Position numbers and translations under genes: made by a program
Assembly (NCBI GenBank): GCA_021851625.1
Contig: JAJZCX010000083.1
Span: 1 to 6,884 of the forward strand
DNA from: Acidobacteriota bacterium
GTDB taxonomy: Bacteria; Acidobacteriota; Terriglobia; Terriglobales; Acidobacteriaceae
Reading direction: 5' to 3'
Length of the DNA stretch: 6,884 nt
The notes under the pieces: generated by a model
Told to the model about the DNA's origin: nothing
Database searches by the model: none
What the model saw: the letters and a program-made list of their open reading frames with translations, nothing else
Part shown: one piece after another, positions 1 to 6,884 of the stretch
Position numbering within the stretch: position 1 is the first letter of the stretch
Layout of the letters: each line of letters starts with the position of its first letter

Positions 1-1633
<1,633 letters not shown>

Positions 1634-1645
1634 GATGCGTTCGTT

Positions 1646-1649
1646 TCCT
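1646..1649 (-). promoter_or_regulatory. Weak Shine-Dalgarno for typA
   Basis: On the minus strand the bases AGGA (within GATAGGAAAC) precede the GTG at 1633 by 12 bases. That is longer than the usual 5-9. It is the only purine-rich site near the first start codon compatible with the TypA N-terminus, so it supports the GTG start, but it would be a weak site. Confidence 0.4.
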
Positions 1650-1698
1650 ATCGTTACTTGAATTTTTTCAATTGTGATTCTGGAGGTGGATTGCACGC

Positions 1699-1735
1699 CC
1701 CCGCAGTAGGAGCGGGGCTGTCCGAAGCACAGCCC
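1699..1735. repeat. REP-like double hairpin in the typA leader
   Basis: Two short perfect stems overlap here. CCCCGC (1699-1704) can pair with GCGGGG (1712-1717), and GGGCTGT (1715-1721) can pair with ACAGCCC (1729-1735) around a 7-base loop. They share bases 1715-1717, so they cannot both form. A GTAG tetranucleotide (1706-1709) precedes the second hairpin, as in REP elements mobilised by RAYT/TnpA-REP transposases. On the plus strand the second stem is followed by TTATTTTAT, so it could also stop antisense transcription into typA. It could be a REP unit, a leader structure or a terminator; only the base pairing is directly seen. Confidence 0.5.
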
Positions 1736-1737
1736 TT

Positions 1738-1743
1738 ATTTTA
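1738..1743 (-). promoter_or_regulatory. Possible -10 box for typA
   Basis: Read on the minus strand this is TAAAAT, a 5/6 match to TATAAT. It would place the start of transcription near 1731, about 100 bases before the GTG and at the edge of the hairpin cluster. No good -35 box is present: the hexamer 17 bases upstream is ATACAG. This is a weak assignment. Confidence 0.3.
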
Positions 1744-1808
1744 TCGCAGATTCGCGCGACCTGTATGAAAATTCGCTTGCAGGTCATGTGTCCATTTGAA
1801 TAACAAGA

Positions 1809-1940
1809 GAGAGTCATTCTGAATGGAACGCAGCGAAAGGAAGAATCCAGAAGATTTCCGTCTCATACATTCAGTCCTCGCCCTCTGGATTCTTCGCGGA
1901 GCCTGCCCTGAGCGAAGCCGAAGGGATCAGAAGGACACTC
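1809..1940. repeat. Interspersed palindromic repeat, inverted pair
   Basis: The element is a nested inverted repeat. The inner arms GAAGAATCCAGA (1840-1851) and TCTGGATTCTTC (1884-1895) are perfect over 12 bases with a 32-base spacer. The outer arms GAGAGTCATTCTGA (1809-1822) and the reverse complement of 1927-1940, GAGTGTCCTTCTGA, match at 12 of 14 positions. So two copies of one unit (GTC-TTCTGA ... GAAGAATCCAGA) face each other. The right copy is longer and contains CCTGAGCGAAGCCGAAGG, a sequence I know as a widespread intergenic repeat in several phyla. There is no transposase in the window, so it would be a non-autonomous or REP/BIME-type element. Confidence 0.75.
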
Positions 1941-2056
1941 TGTCTTTGGGTAAGGATGTACAGTGCTATCCAATATCCTTCCAACTGACCCACGACCCAC
2001 TTGCTCACGCCAGGGCGCACCCGTCGTCAAACTGCCAGAACGATCCTTCCTTCGGC

Positions 2057-2062
2057 TACAAT
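2057..2062 (+). promoter_or_regulatory. Candidate -10 box for the exported-protein gene
   Basis: TACAAT is a 5/6 match to the -10 consensus, 52 bases before the ATG at 2115, which would give a leader of about 45 bases. It is preceded by CTTCGGC, the same context as the -10 box before rel. No clear -35 box is visible at 16-18 bases upstream. Confidence 0.45.
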
Positions 2063-2101
2063 CCATAGTGCTCGACATGTAGAACACTCATTTGCGCTAC
2101 C

Positions 2102-2105
2102 GGAG
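2102..2105 (+). promoter_or_regulatory. Ribosome binding site deciding the start at 2115
   Basis: GGAG lies 9 bases before the ATG at 2115. A longer open frame begins at 2001, but its extra 38 residues would bury the signal peptide inside the protein, so this site and the signal peptide together fix the start at 2115. A second ATG at 2118 is 12 bases from the GGAG and less favoured. Confidence 0.7.
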
Positions 2106-2114
2106 AATATCTCT

Positions 2115-3038
2115 ATGATGCGACGTCTTTCATTTCTATCCCTGCTTGTGATTCTGCTCGCCTCCGCAACGTCATGGCTGCGGGCCGACATTGTTATTCT
2201 GCGCAGCGGTGCCAGCCATACGGGCAGCTTTGCCGCTCCCGCGGGCGGCATGATCGGCTTTACCGGCATACACGGCGTACAGTATCAGTTCCCGGTGCGC
2301 GATGTGCAGACCATCGTCTTCACCGCAGCCAGTGACACGCTGACCCTGCGCAGCGGCCACTCCTACACCGGGCACTTGAGCAACCTCACCACCATTCAGT
2401 TTTCCGATGCGGCGGGCATTCAATATCAATTTCCGCTGAACGATGTCACCTCGCTCGTGTTGAGCCAGGCTGCGCCGCAAGTGCAAAGTTTACCCGTTAC
2501 GATGAAGCAGATTTCCGCTGGCACGCAGATTACGGTGCGCACCGCGGAGATGATTGATTCCAAGCACGCCGCGCCCGGCCAGGTCTTCCGCGCCGAGATT
2601 CGCGTGCCCGTGCTGGACGTAAATGGCAACGTTGCCATTCCGCAAGGCTCACCGGCAGAGTTGCAGATCGTCCAGGACACAAGCGGCGGCGTGGCTCATG
2701 CCTCCGACCTTACTTTGGCGATTGCGGGCGTCACCGTGCATGGAACGACGTATGACGTGGTCACCTCCGACGTGTTTGAACAGGGCGGCGAGGGCATGGG
2801 CGCCAACAAGCGCACGGCGGGCTTTGTCGGCGGCGGCGCAGCACTGGGCACGCTGATGGGTGCGCTTTTCGGCGGTGGCAAAGGTGCTCTGATCGGCGGC
2901 CTGGCCGGAACCGGAGCGGGAGCAGTCACGCAGGTAATGACACGCGGCAAAGTCATCACCGTTCCCGCAGAGTCGGTGATGACCTTCCGCTTAGAGCAGC
3001 CACTGGTCATCAAACCGCGCGTGCGAACAGGGCAGTAG
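2115..3038 (+). CDS. Exported glycine-zipper protein with duplicated N-terminal module, function unknown
   Basis: The 307-aa product has an apparent Sec signal peptide: basic MMRR, a hydrophobic core FLSLLVILLASATS, and likely cleavage near LRA/D at residue 24. Two tandem copies of a beta-rich module follow, about residues 25-70 and 75-118. Both share the pattern LRSG-S-TG, then I-F, then G-QYQFP--DV---V. Residues 125-225 form a second region (KQISAGTQITVRTAEMIDSK, then a VAIPQGSPAEL turn) that loosely recalls the IPAGT...IPKGS layout of VirB10/TrbI-like beta domains. Residues about 237-270 are a glycine zipper (GGGAALGTLMGALFGGG, GGLAGTGAGA), typical of envelope-associated proteins, followed by a short beta C-terminus. 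I do not recognise a named family. It is probably periplasmic or outer-membrane associated. It is flanked by its own candidate promoter and a strong hairpin, so it looks monocistronic. Confidence 0.85.
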   Translation: MMRRLSFLSLLVILLASATSWLRADIVILRSGASHTGSFAAPAGGMIGFTGIHGVQYQFPVRDVQTIVFTAASDTLTLRSGHSYTGHLSNLTTIQFSDAAGIQYQFPLNDVTSLVLSQAAPQVQSLPVTMKQISAGTQITVRTAEMIDSKHAAPGQVFRAEIRVPVLDVNGNVAIPQGSPAELQIVQDTSGGVAHASDLTLAIAGVTVHGTTYDVVTSDVFEQGGEGMGANKRTAGFVGGGAALGTLMGALFGGGKGALIGGLAGTGAGAVTQVMTRGKVITVPAESVMTFRLEQPLVIKPRVRTGQ

Positions 3039-3069
3039 CACGCTGCGACAGTTGGTAGAAATGCAACCG

Positions 3070-3105
3070 GAAACCCACTCTGCGCCGTATGCGAGGGTGG
3101 GTTTC
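3070..3105 (+). terminator. Strong hairpin terminator after the exported-protein gene
   Basis: GAAACCCACTCT (3070-3081) pairs with AGGGTGGGTTTC (3094-3105) over 12 positions with one G-T wobble. The 12-base loop region GCGCCGTATGCG can add three more pairs (CGC with GCG). It begins 31 bases after the stop at 3038. The tail TCGCTCTTCGGCTCT is T-rich but has no clean run of T, so it is an imperfect intrinsic terminator. Its right arm falls where the -35 region of the rel promoter would be. Confidence 0.7.
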
Positions 3106-3119
3106 TCGCTCTTCGGCTC

Positions 3120-3125
3120 TATAAT
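3120..3125 (+). promoter_or_regulatory. Perfect -10 box for rel, implying a leaderless transcript
   Basis: TATAAT ends 5 bases before the ATG at 3131. Transcription normally starts about 6-7 bases after the box, which is the ATG itself. No Shine-Dalgarno-like sequence precedes the ATG, and an in-frame TAA (3122-3124) lies inside the box, so translation cannot begin further upstream. No -35 hexamer resembling TTGACA is found at 16-18 bases spacing. The box is seen; the leaderless start is inferred. Confidence 0.65.
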
Positions 3126-3130
3126 CGACT

Positions 3131-5371
3131 ATGGCCACGTTGCGCCCAGTGACCGCCCAGCCTGCGGCGGCTTCGACTTTGCTCGAAGAGAAATTCCAAA
3201 CGCTGCTGGCCACCGTGCGCGTCAATCGTCCGCAAGACGACCTCTCCATCATTCAAAAAGCCTACGAATTTTCTCTGCAACACCATGCGGGCCAGCAACG
3301 CGCCAGCGGGGAACCGTACGTGCTGCATCCGCTGGAGGTAGCGCAGGTACTGGCGGAAATTAAGCTGGACTCGACGGCCATTGCCGCCGGGCTGCTGCAT
3401 GATGCAGTCGAAGACACGCCGGTCACTTCGCAAGAGATTGCCACGCTCTTTGGTGAACAAGTGGCGCACATCGTCAACGGCGTCACCAAAATCGACAAGA
3501 TTCAATTCGCCAATCGCGAAGACCGCCAAGCGGAAAACGTGCGCAAGATGCTGTTGGCCATGGTCACCGATGTGCGCGTGGTGCTCATCAAACTGGCCGA
3601 TCGCCTGCACAACATGCGCACACTGCAACATTTGGCTGCCGACCGACAAGAGGCCATCGCGCGCGAGACGCTGGACATCTACGCACCACTGGCCCACCGC
3701 TTGGGCATGGGCAAAGTGCGTGGTGAGTTGGAAGATTTGGCCTTCCGCTACGTCGATCCCATCGCCTACGAGCAGGTGCGCGCCGCGGTGGAAGCACGAC
3801 GCGAAGCGGGCGAAGAGTTTCTGCGCCGCATTGACGCCACGCTGCACGAAAAATTGACGGAGCATGGCATCGCCGGGCGCATCGAGTGGCGCATCAAACG
3901 TCTGTACTCCATCTATCAAAAATTGCAGGATCAGCGCATCACCGTCGATCAGGTCTATGACCTGCTGGCCGTGCGCGTGATTACCACCAGCGTGCAGGAT
4001 TGCTACGCCGTCTTTGGCCTCATCCACAGTCTGTGGCCGCCGGTACCGGGGCGCATCAAAGACTTCATCGCCATGCCGCGTCCCAATCTGTATCAATCGC
4101 TGCACACCACGGTGATGGCCGACGGCGGCCATCAATTTGAAGTGCAGATTCGCACCGAGGAGATGCACCGCACCGCCGAGGAAGGCATCGCCGCGCATTG
4201 GAAGTACAAGGCCGGCGGCTCGCCCGTCAGCGCCAAGGATGAGCAGCGACTGGCCTGGGTGCGCCAGATCGTCGAGTGGCAGCGGGAGATGACCGATCCC
4301 AACGAGTTTCTCTCCACGCTCAAGATCGATCTGTATCCCGAAGAGGTCTACACCTTCACGCCCAAAGGCAAGGTGGTCGTGCTGCCCAAAGACGCCAGCC
4401 CGGTGGACTTCGCCTACGCCATTCACACCGAGGTGGGCAACACCTGCACCGGCGCCAAGGTGAACGGGCGCATGGTGCCGCTGAAAACGCGCCTGCGCAA
4501 TGGCGACATTGTTGAGATCAACACGCAGAACGGACACACGCCCAGCCGCGACTGGTTGAACTTTGCCAAGAGCAGCCGCGCGCGCAACAAGATCAAACAC
4601 TGGCTGAACGAGCACCAGCGCGAGCGCGCCATTGAGATTGGCCGCAAGCTGCTGGATCGCGAGGCGCGCAAATATAAAGTCTCGCTGTCGAAATTTAACG
4701 AAGCCGACTATCTGCGTGCTGCCGCTGAATATGGCTTGGGCACGGTGCACGATCTGCTGGCCGCCATCGGCTTTGGCAAATACTCTGCGCGACAGACGCT
4801 GAATAAGCTCGCGCCCGGAGCGACCACGCCCGCAGGGGGCGCAGAGGCGGCGACCTCGCCGATGTCCGACGCCGTCAAGCGCGTCTACTTCAGCAAAGGC
4901 TCAGAGTCGCTCACCGTCGAGGGCCACGATGAGCTGCTCGTCTACCGCGCGCGCTGCTGCAACCCGATTCGCGGCGAGGAGATCATCGGCTACGTGACGC
5001 GCGGCAAAGGCGTCGCCGTCCACGCGCGCAACTGCCCTAACGTGCAAAATTTGCTCTACGAGGCCGACCGGCGCATCTCTGTCGAATGGGCGCGGATGCC
5101 GGAGACCGACGGCCAAGGCCATCGCGCCACGTATCCGGTCAATCTCACCGTATTCTGCGACGACCGCGCGGGCATGTTGAAGGAACTGACCGCCGTCATC
5201 TCCGACGACGGCACCAACATTCGCGGCGTGGATACCAAGGCTGGCACCGGCGCGGAGGCGGTCGTGGAGTTTATCGTGGACGCCTACGATGTGCGCCACT
5301 TAACCCGGCTGGTCAGTGGCCTGCGCCGCCTGCCCGGTGTGCGCGATGTGCAGCGCCAGCAAAAGCTGTAG
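3131..5371 (+). CDS. rel: Bifunctional (p)ppGpp synthetase/hydrolase, Rel/SpoT (RSH) family
   Basis: This cytoplasmic stringent-response enzyme makes (p)ppGpp from ATP and GDP/GTP and also hydrolyses it. At 746 aa it is full length for long RSH proteins. The hydrolase HD domain spans about residues 40-200, with the metal-site residues present: H66 (YVLHP), H90-D91 (LLHDAVEDT) and D157 in IKLADRLHNMRT. The synthetase domain is about 250-360, with D277 (VYDLLAVRV), R308-I-K-D311, Y321 (LYQSLHTT) and E337 (EVQIRT). The basic RIKD motif is that of bifunctional enzymes rather than the acidic form of dedicated RelA synthetases. Both sites therefore look active. The regulatory half has a TGS domain (about 400-462), a helical stretch, a cysteine motif RCCNPIRGEEIIGYVTRGKG with C609, C610, H631 and C635, and a C-terminal ACT domain (about 668-742). 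The start is the first possible one after an in-frame stop. The gene appears monocistronic, with a hairpin at its end. Confidence 0.97.
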   Translation: MATLRPVTAQPAAASTLLEEKFQTLLATVRVNRPQDDLSIIQKAYEFSLQHHAGQQRASGEPYVLHPLEVAQVLAEIKLDSTAIAAGLLHDAVEDTPVTSQEIATLFGEQVAHIVNGVTKIDKIQFANREDRQAENVRKMLLAMVTDVRVVLIKLADRLHNMRTLQHLAADRQEAIARETLDIYAPLAHRLGMGKVRGELEDLAFRYVDPIAYEQVRAAVEARREAGEEFLRRIDATLHEKLTEHGIAGRIEWRIKRLYSIYQKLQDQRITVDQVYDLLAVRVITTSVQDCYAVFGLIHSLWPPVPGRIKDFIAMPRPNLYQSLHTTVMADGGHQFEVQIRTEEMHRTAEEGIAAHWKYKAGGSPVSAKDEQRLAWVRQIVEWQREMTDPNEFLSTLKIDLYPEEVYTFTPKGKVVVLPKDASPVDFAYAIHTEVGNTCTGAKVNGRMVPLKTRLRNGDIVEINTQNGHTPSRDWLNFAKSSRARNKIKHWLNEHQRERAIEIGRKLLDREARKYKVSLSKFNEADYLRAAAEYGLGTVHDLLAAIGFGKYSARQTLNKLAPGATTPAGGAEAATSPMSDAVKRVYFSKGSESLTVEGHDELLVYRARCCNPIRGEEIIGYVTRGKGVAVHARNCPNVQNLLYEADRRISVEWARMPETDGQGHRATYPVNLTVFCDDRAGMLKELTAVISDDGTNIRGVDTKAGTGAEAVVEFIVDAYDVRHLTRLVSGLRRLPGVRDVQRQQKL

Positions 5372-5390
5372 CCGCTGTCGAAGCGGCTGC
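5368..5390. terminator. Hairpin between convergent rel and RND permease genes
   Basis: GTAGCCGCT (5368-5376) pairs with AGCGGCTGC (5382-5390) over 9 positions with one T-G wobble and a 5-base loop. The left arm includes the rel stop codon TAG (5369-5371), and the right arm ends 3 bases short of the stop codon of the opposing gene. It is positioned to act as a shared bidirectional terminator. Neither side has a proper T run (ACTCAAT on the plus strand, AGCTTTTGC on the minus), so efficiency is uncertain. Confidence 0.55.
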
Positions 5391-5392
5391 AC

Positions 5393-6884
5393 TCAATCGC
5401 CAGAGAGCGCGGCGTGTGGTGAGGGCGAGTGCCCGCGCCAGTGCTCCAAGCGCAAGCGCAATTTTTCCCAGAAGAGATAGACCACCGGCGTGGTGAAGAG
5501 CGTCAAAGCCTGTGAAACGATGAGGCCGCCGACGATGGCAATGCCAAGCGGCCTGCGCAACTCCGAGCCAACGCCGTGGCCCAGCGCCAGCGGCAGCCCG
5601 CCAAACAAGGCCGCCAGCGTGGTCATCATGATCGGGCGGAAGCGCAGCAGGCAGGCCTGATAAATCGCCTCGTCGGGAGCCATGCCCTTGGTGCGCTCGG
5701 CGTCCAACGCGAAGTCGATCATCAAAATCGCATTCTTTTTCACAATGCCAATCAGCAAAATAATTCCGATCAACGCAATCACGCTGAACTCGATGTGAAA
5801 GAGCAGCAGGGCAAGAATTGCGCCGATCCCGGCGGAGGGCAGCGTGGTCAAAATCGTAATGGGATGGATGTAGCTCTCATACAAAATTCCCAGCACCACA
5901 TACACAGCCAGCAGCGCGGCCAGGATCAAGTACGGCTCGCTGGCCAGTGAGGTTTGAAAGGCCTGCGCCGTGCCTTGAAATCCCACGTGGATGCCAGAGG
6001 GCACGTGCATGTCGGCCTCGGCGCGCGTGATGGCGTCCACGGCCTGTCCGAGCGAAACGCCCGGCGCAAGGTTGAAGGAGAGCGTGATCGCCGGAAACTG
6101 CCCTTGATGGTTGACCTGCAAAGAGGTGCGCAGGCTCTCAAAGTGCGCGATGGAACTCAGCGGCACTTCGGTCCCATTCGTGGACTTCACATAAATGTTG
6201 TGCAGCGCATCTGGGTTGCGCTGAAACTCTGGCGCGACCTCCAACACCACGTGATATTGGTTCATCTGCGTGTCGATGGTGGAGACCTGTCGCTGACCAA
6301 AGGCATCGTAGAGCGTGTTGTCGATGACCTGCGTAGTGATGCCGAGGCGCGAGGCTGTGTCGCGGTCGATGACCAGTTGCGTCTCCAGCCCTTGATTTTG
6401 CTGGTCGGTGGAGACATCGCGCAGTTCCGGCAATTGCGAAAAGCGTTGTTGCAATCGCGGTGCCCAGGTCAGCAGTTCGTGCAGGTCTTGATCCTCCAGC
6501 GTGTATTGATACTGCGCATCGCTGATGCGTCCGCCAACGCTGACGTCCTGCGCCGCCTGCATAAATAGGTTCGCGCCGGGGATGTGCAGCAACTTGCCGC
6601 GCAGACGGTTGATGATCTGGTCGGCGCTGGCGTGGCGCTCCCCCATCGGCTTCAGCGTAATGAACATGCGCCCGGTGTTCATGGTGTTGCCGTTGCCGCC
6701 AATGAAGCTGACCACGCTGAAGACTCCCGGATCCTTCATCACGATGGAAGTAAATTCGCGCTGCTTGATGCGCATGGCGTCAAAAGAAATATCCTGATCG
6801 GCGCGAATCACGCCCATGATGCGCCCGGTGTCCTGCTGCGGAAAAAATCCCTTGGGAATGATGATGAACAAGTAGACGTTGACC
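5393..6884 (-). CDS. RND multidrug efflux permease, MdtB/MdtC-like (C-terminal half)
   Basis: This is an inner-membrane proton-driven permease of tripartite efflux pumps (HAE-1/AcrB family). The visible 496 residues run from the window edge to the TGA at 5395-5393; the family is about 1030-1050 aa, so the N-terminal half, including the TM4 proton-relay aspartates, lies outside. The visible part begins in the middle of the protein with VNVYLFIIIPKGFFPQQDTG, so there is no start codon here. The periplasmic porter/docking loop follows, with GGNGNTMNTGRMFITLKP (about 62-79). Five membrane segments follow, around residues 319-338, 342-362, 367-391, 418-434 and 449-472. The conserved lysine of TM10 is present in GIVKKNAILMIDFALDAER. 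ACLLRFRPIMMTTLAALFG, SELRRPLG and TLFTTPVVYLF match MdtB/MdtC closely from memory. The substrate cannot be told. The gene converges on rel and is probably led by an adaptor gene outside the window. Confidence 0.95.
   Translation of the reverse strand, partial: VNVYLFIIIPKGFFPQQDTGRIMGVIRADQDISFDAMRIKQREFTSIVMKDPGVFSVVSFIGGNGNTMNTGRMFITLKPMGERHASADQIINRLRGKLLHIPGANLFMQAAQDVSVGGRISDAQYQYTLEDQDLHELLTWAPRLQQRFSQLPELRDVSTDQQNQGLETQLVIDRDTASRLGITTQVIDNTLYDAFGQRQVSTIDTQMNQYHVVLEVAPEFQRNPDALHNIYVKSTNGTEVPLSSIAHFESLRTSLQVNHQGQFPAITLSFNLAPGVSLGQAVDAITRAEADMHVPSGIHVGFQGTAQAFQTSLASEPYLILAALLAVYVVLGILYESYIHPITILTTLPSAGIGAILALLLFHIEFSVIALIGIILLIGIVKKNAILMIDFALDAERTKGMAPDEAIYQACLLRFRPIMMTTLAALFGGLPLALGHGVGSELRRPLGIAIVGGLIVSQALTLFTTPVVYLFWEKLRLRLEHWRGHSPSPHAALSGD

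Larger units (their letters stand above)
1634..2114. other. Divergent intergenic region between typA and the exported-protein gene
   Basis: About 480 bases separate the two divergent genes and no convincing protein-coding gene lies here. Short open frames in it are mostly translations of the palindromic repeat, giving strings such as PERSRR and PFGFAQG, which are familiar artefacts of interspersed repeats. The region contains, in order, the presumed typA leader, a REP-like pair of hairpins (1699-1735), an inverted-repeat element (1809-1940), and a promoter-like TACAAT box (2057-2062). I see nothing recognisable in 1941-2050. Confidence 0.75.

Noticed and set aside
1823..2087. Small open frames in the intergenic region on both strands
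   Set aside because: They translate the palindromic repeat (PERSRR, PFGFAQG) and have no ribosome binding site; such strings are known annotation artefacts.
2001..2114. N-terminal extension of the exported protein to an upstream ATG at 2001
   Set aside because: The extra residues precede a clear signal peptide, the candidate -10 box lies inside the extension, and a good GGAG supports the start at 2115.
3119..4750. Minus-strand open frame of 543 codons opposite rel
   Set aside because: Very long, but fully antisense to the conserved Rel domains, rich in His/Gln/Leu with no domain pattern, and without its own promoter or ribosome binding site.
5954..6568. Plus-strand open frame (204 codons) opposite the RND permease
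   Set aside because: Antisense shadow of the conserved RND periplasmic loop; no recognisable protein features.
6869..6871. TTG as a start codon for the RND gene
   Set aside because: It falls inside a membrane segment in the middle of the RND fold (VNVYLFIIIPKGFF); the frame stays open to the window edge, so the gene simply continues outside.

Overview
The window reads as ordinary chromosomal DNA from a GC-rich bacterium with housekeeping and envelope genes. My best guess for the host is Acidobacteriota. The grounds are a 132-bp inverted pair of an interspersed repeat whose conceptual translations give PFGFAQG and PERSRR, and a secreted glycine-zipper protein of a type I associate with that phylum. 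Both grounds are inference from memory, not a search.

Layout, left to right. The minus strand from the left edge to about 1633 carries most of a typA/bipA translational GTPase gene, cut at its C-terminus by the window. A 481-bp divergent intergenic region follows. It holds a REP-like hairpin cluster just upstream of typA, the inverted-repeat element, and a promoter-like TACAAT for the next gene. On the plus strand, 2115-3038 encodes a 307-aa exported protein with two tandem copies of a short beta-rich module and a glycine zipper; its function is unknown. A strong hairpin at 3070-3105 closes that gene. Immediately after it, a perfect TATAAT box lies 5 bases before the ATG of a full-length bifunctional (p)ppGpp synthetase/hydrolase gene (rel/spoT type, 746 aa), so this gene is probably transcribed without a 5' leader. 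A hairpin spanning the rel stop codon separates it from a convergent minus-strand gene. That gene is the C-terminal half of an RND multidrug-efflux permease close to MdtB/MdtC, cut by the right edge.

Functionally, typA and rel both belong to the translation and stress (ppGpp) network, and BipA is known to bind ppGpp in other bacteria. They are separately transcribed here, and nothing in the sequence shows a shared operon. The exported protein and the RND pump are envelope functions without a visible link to them. I found no evidence of a novel defence, mobile or biosynthetic system. The points most worth a second look are the apparent leaderless rel promoter, the competing hairpins in the presumed typA leader, the palindromic repeat element and the duplicated module of the unknown exported protein.
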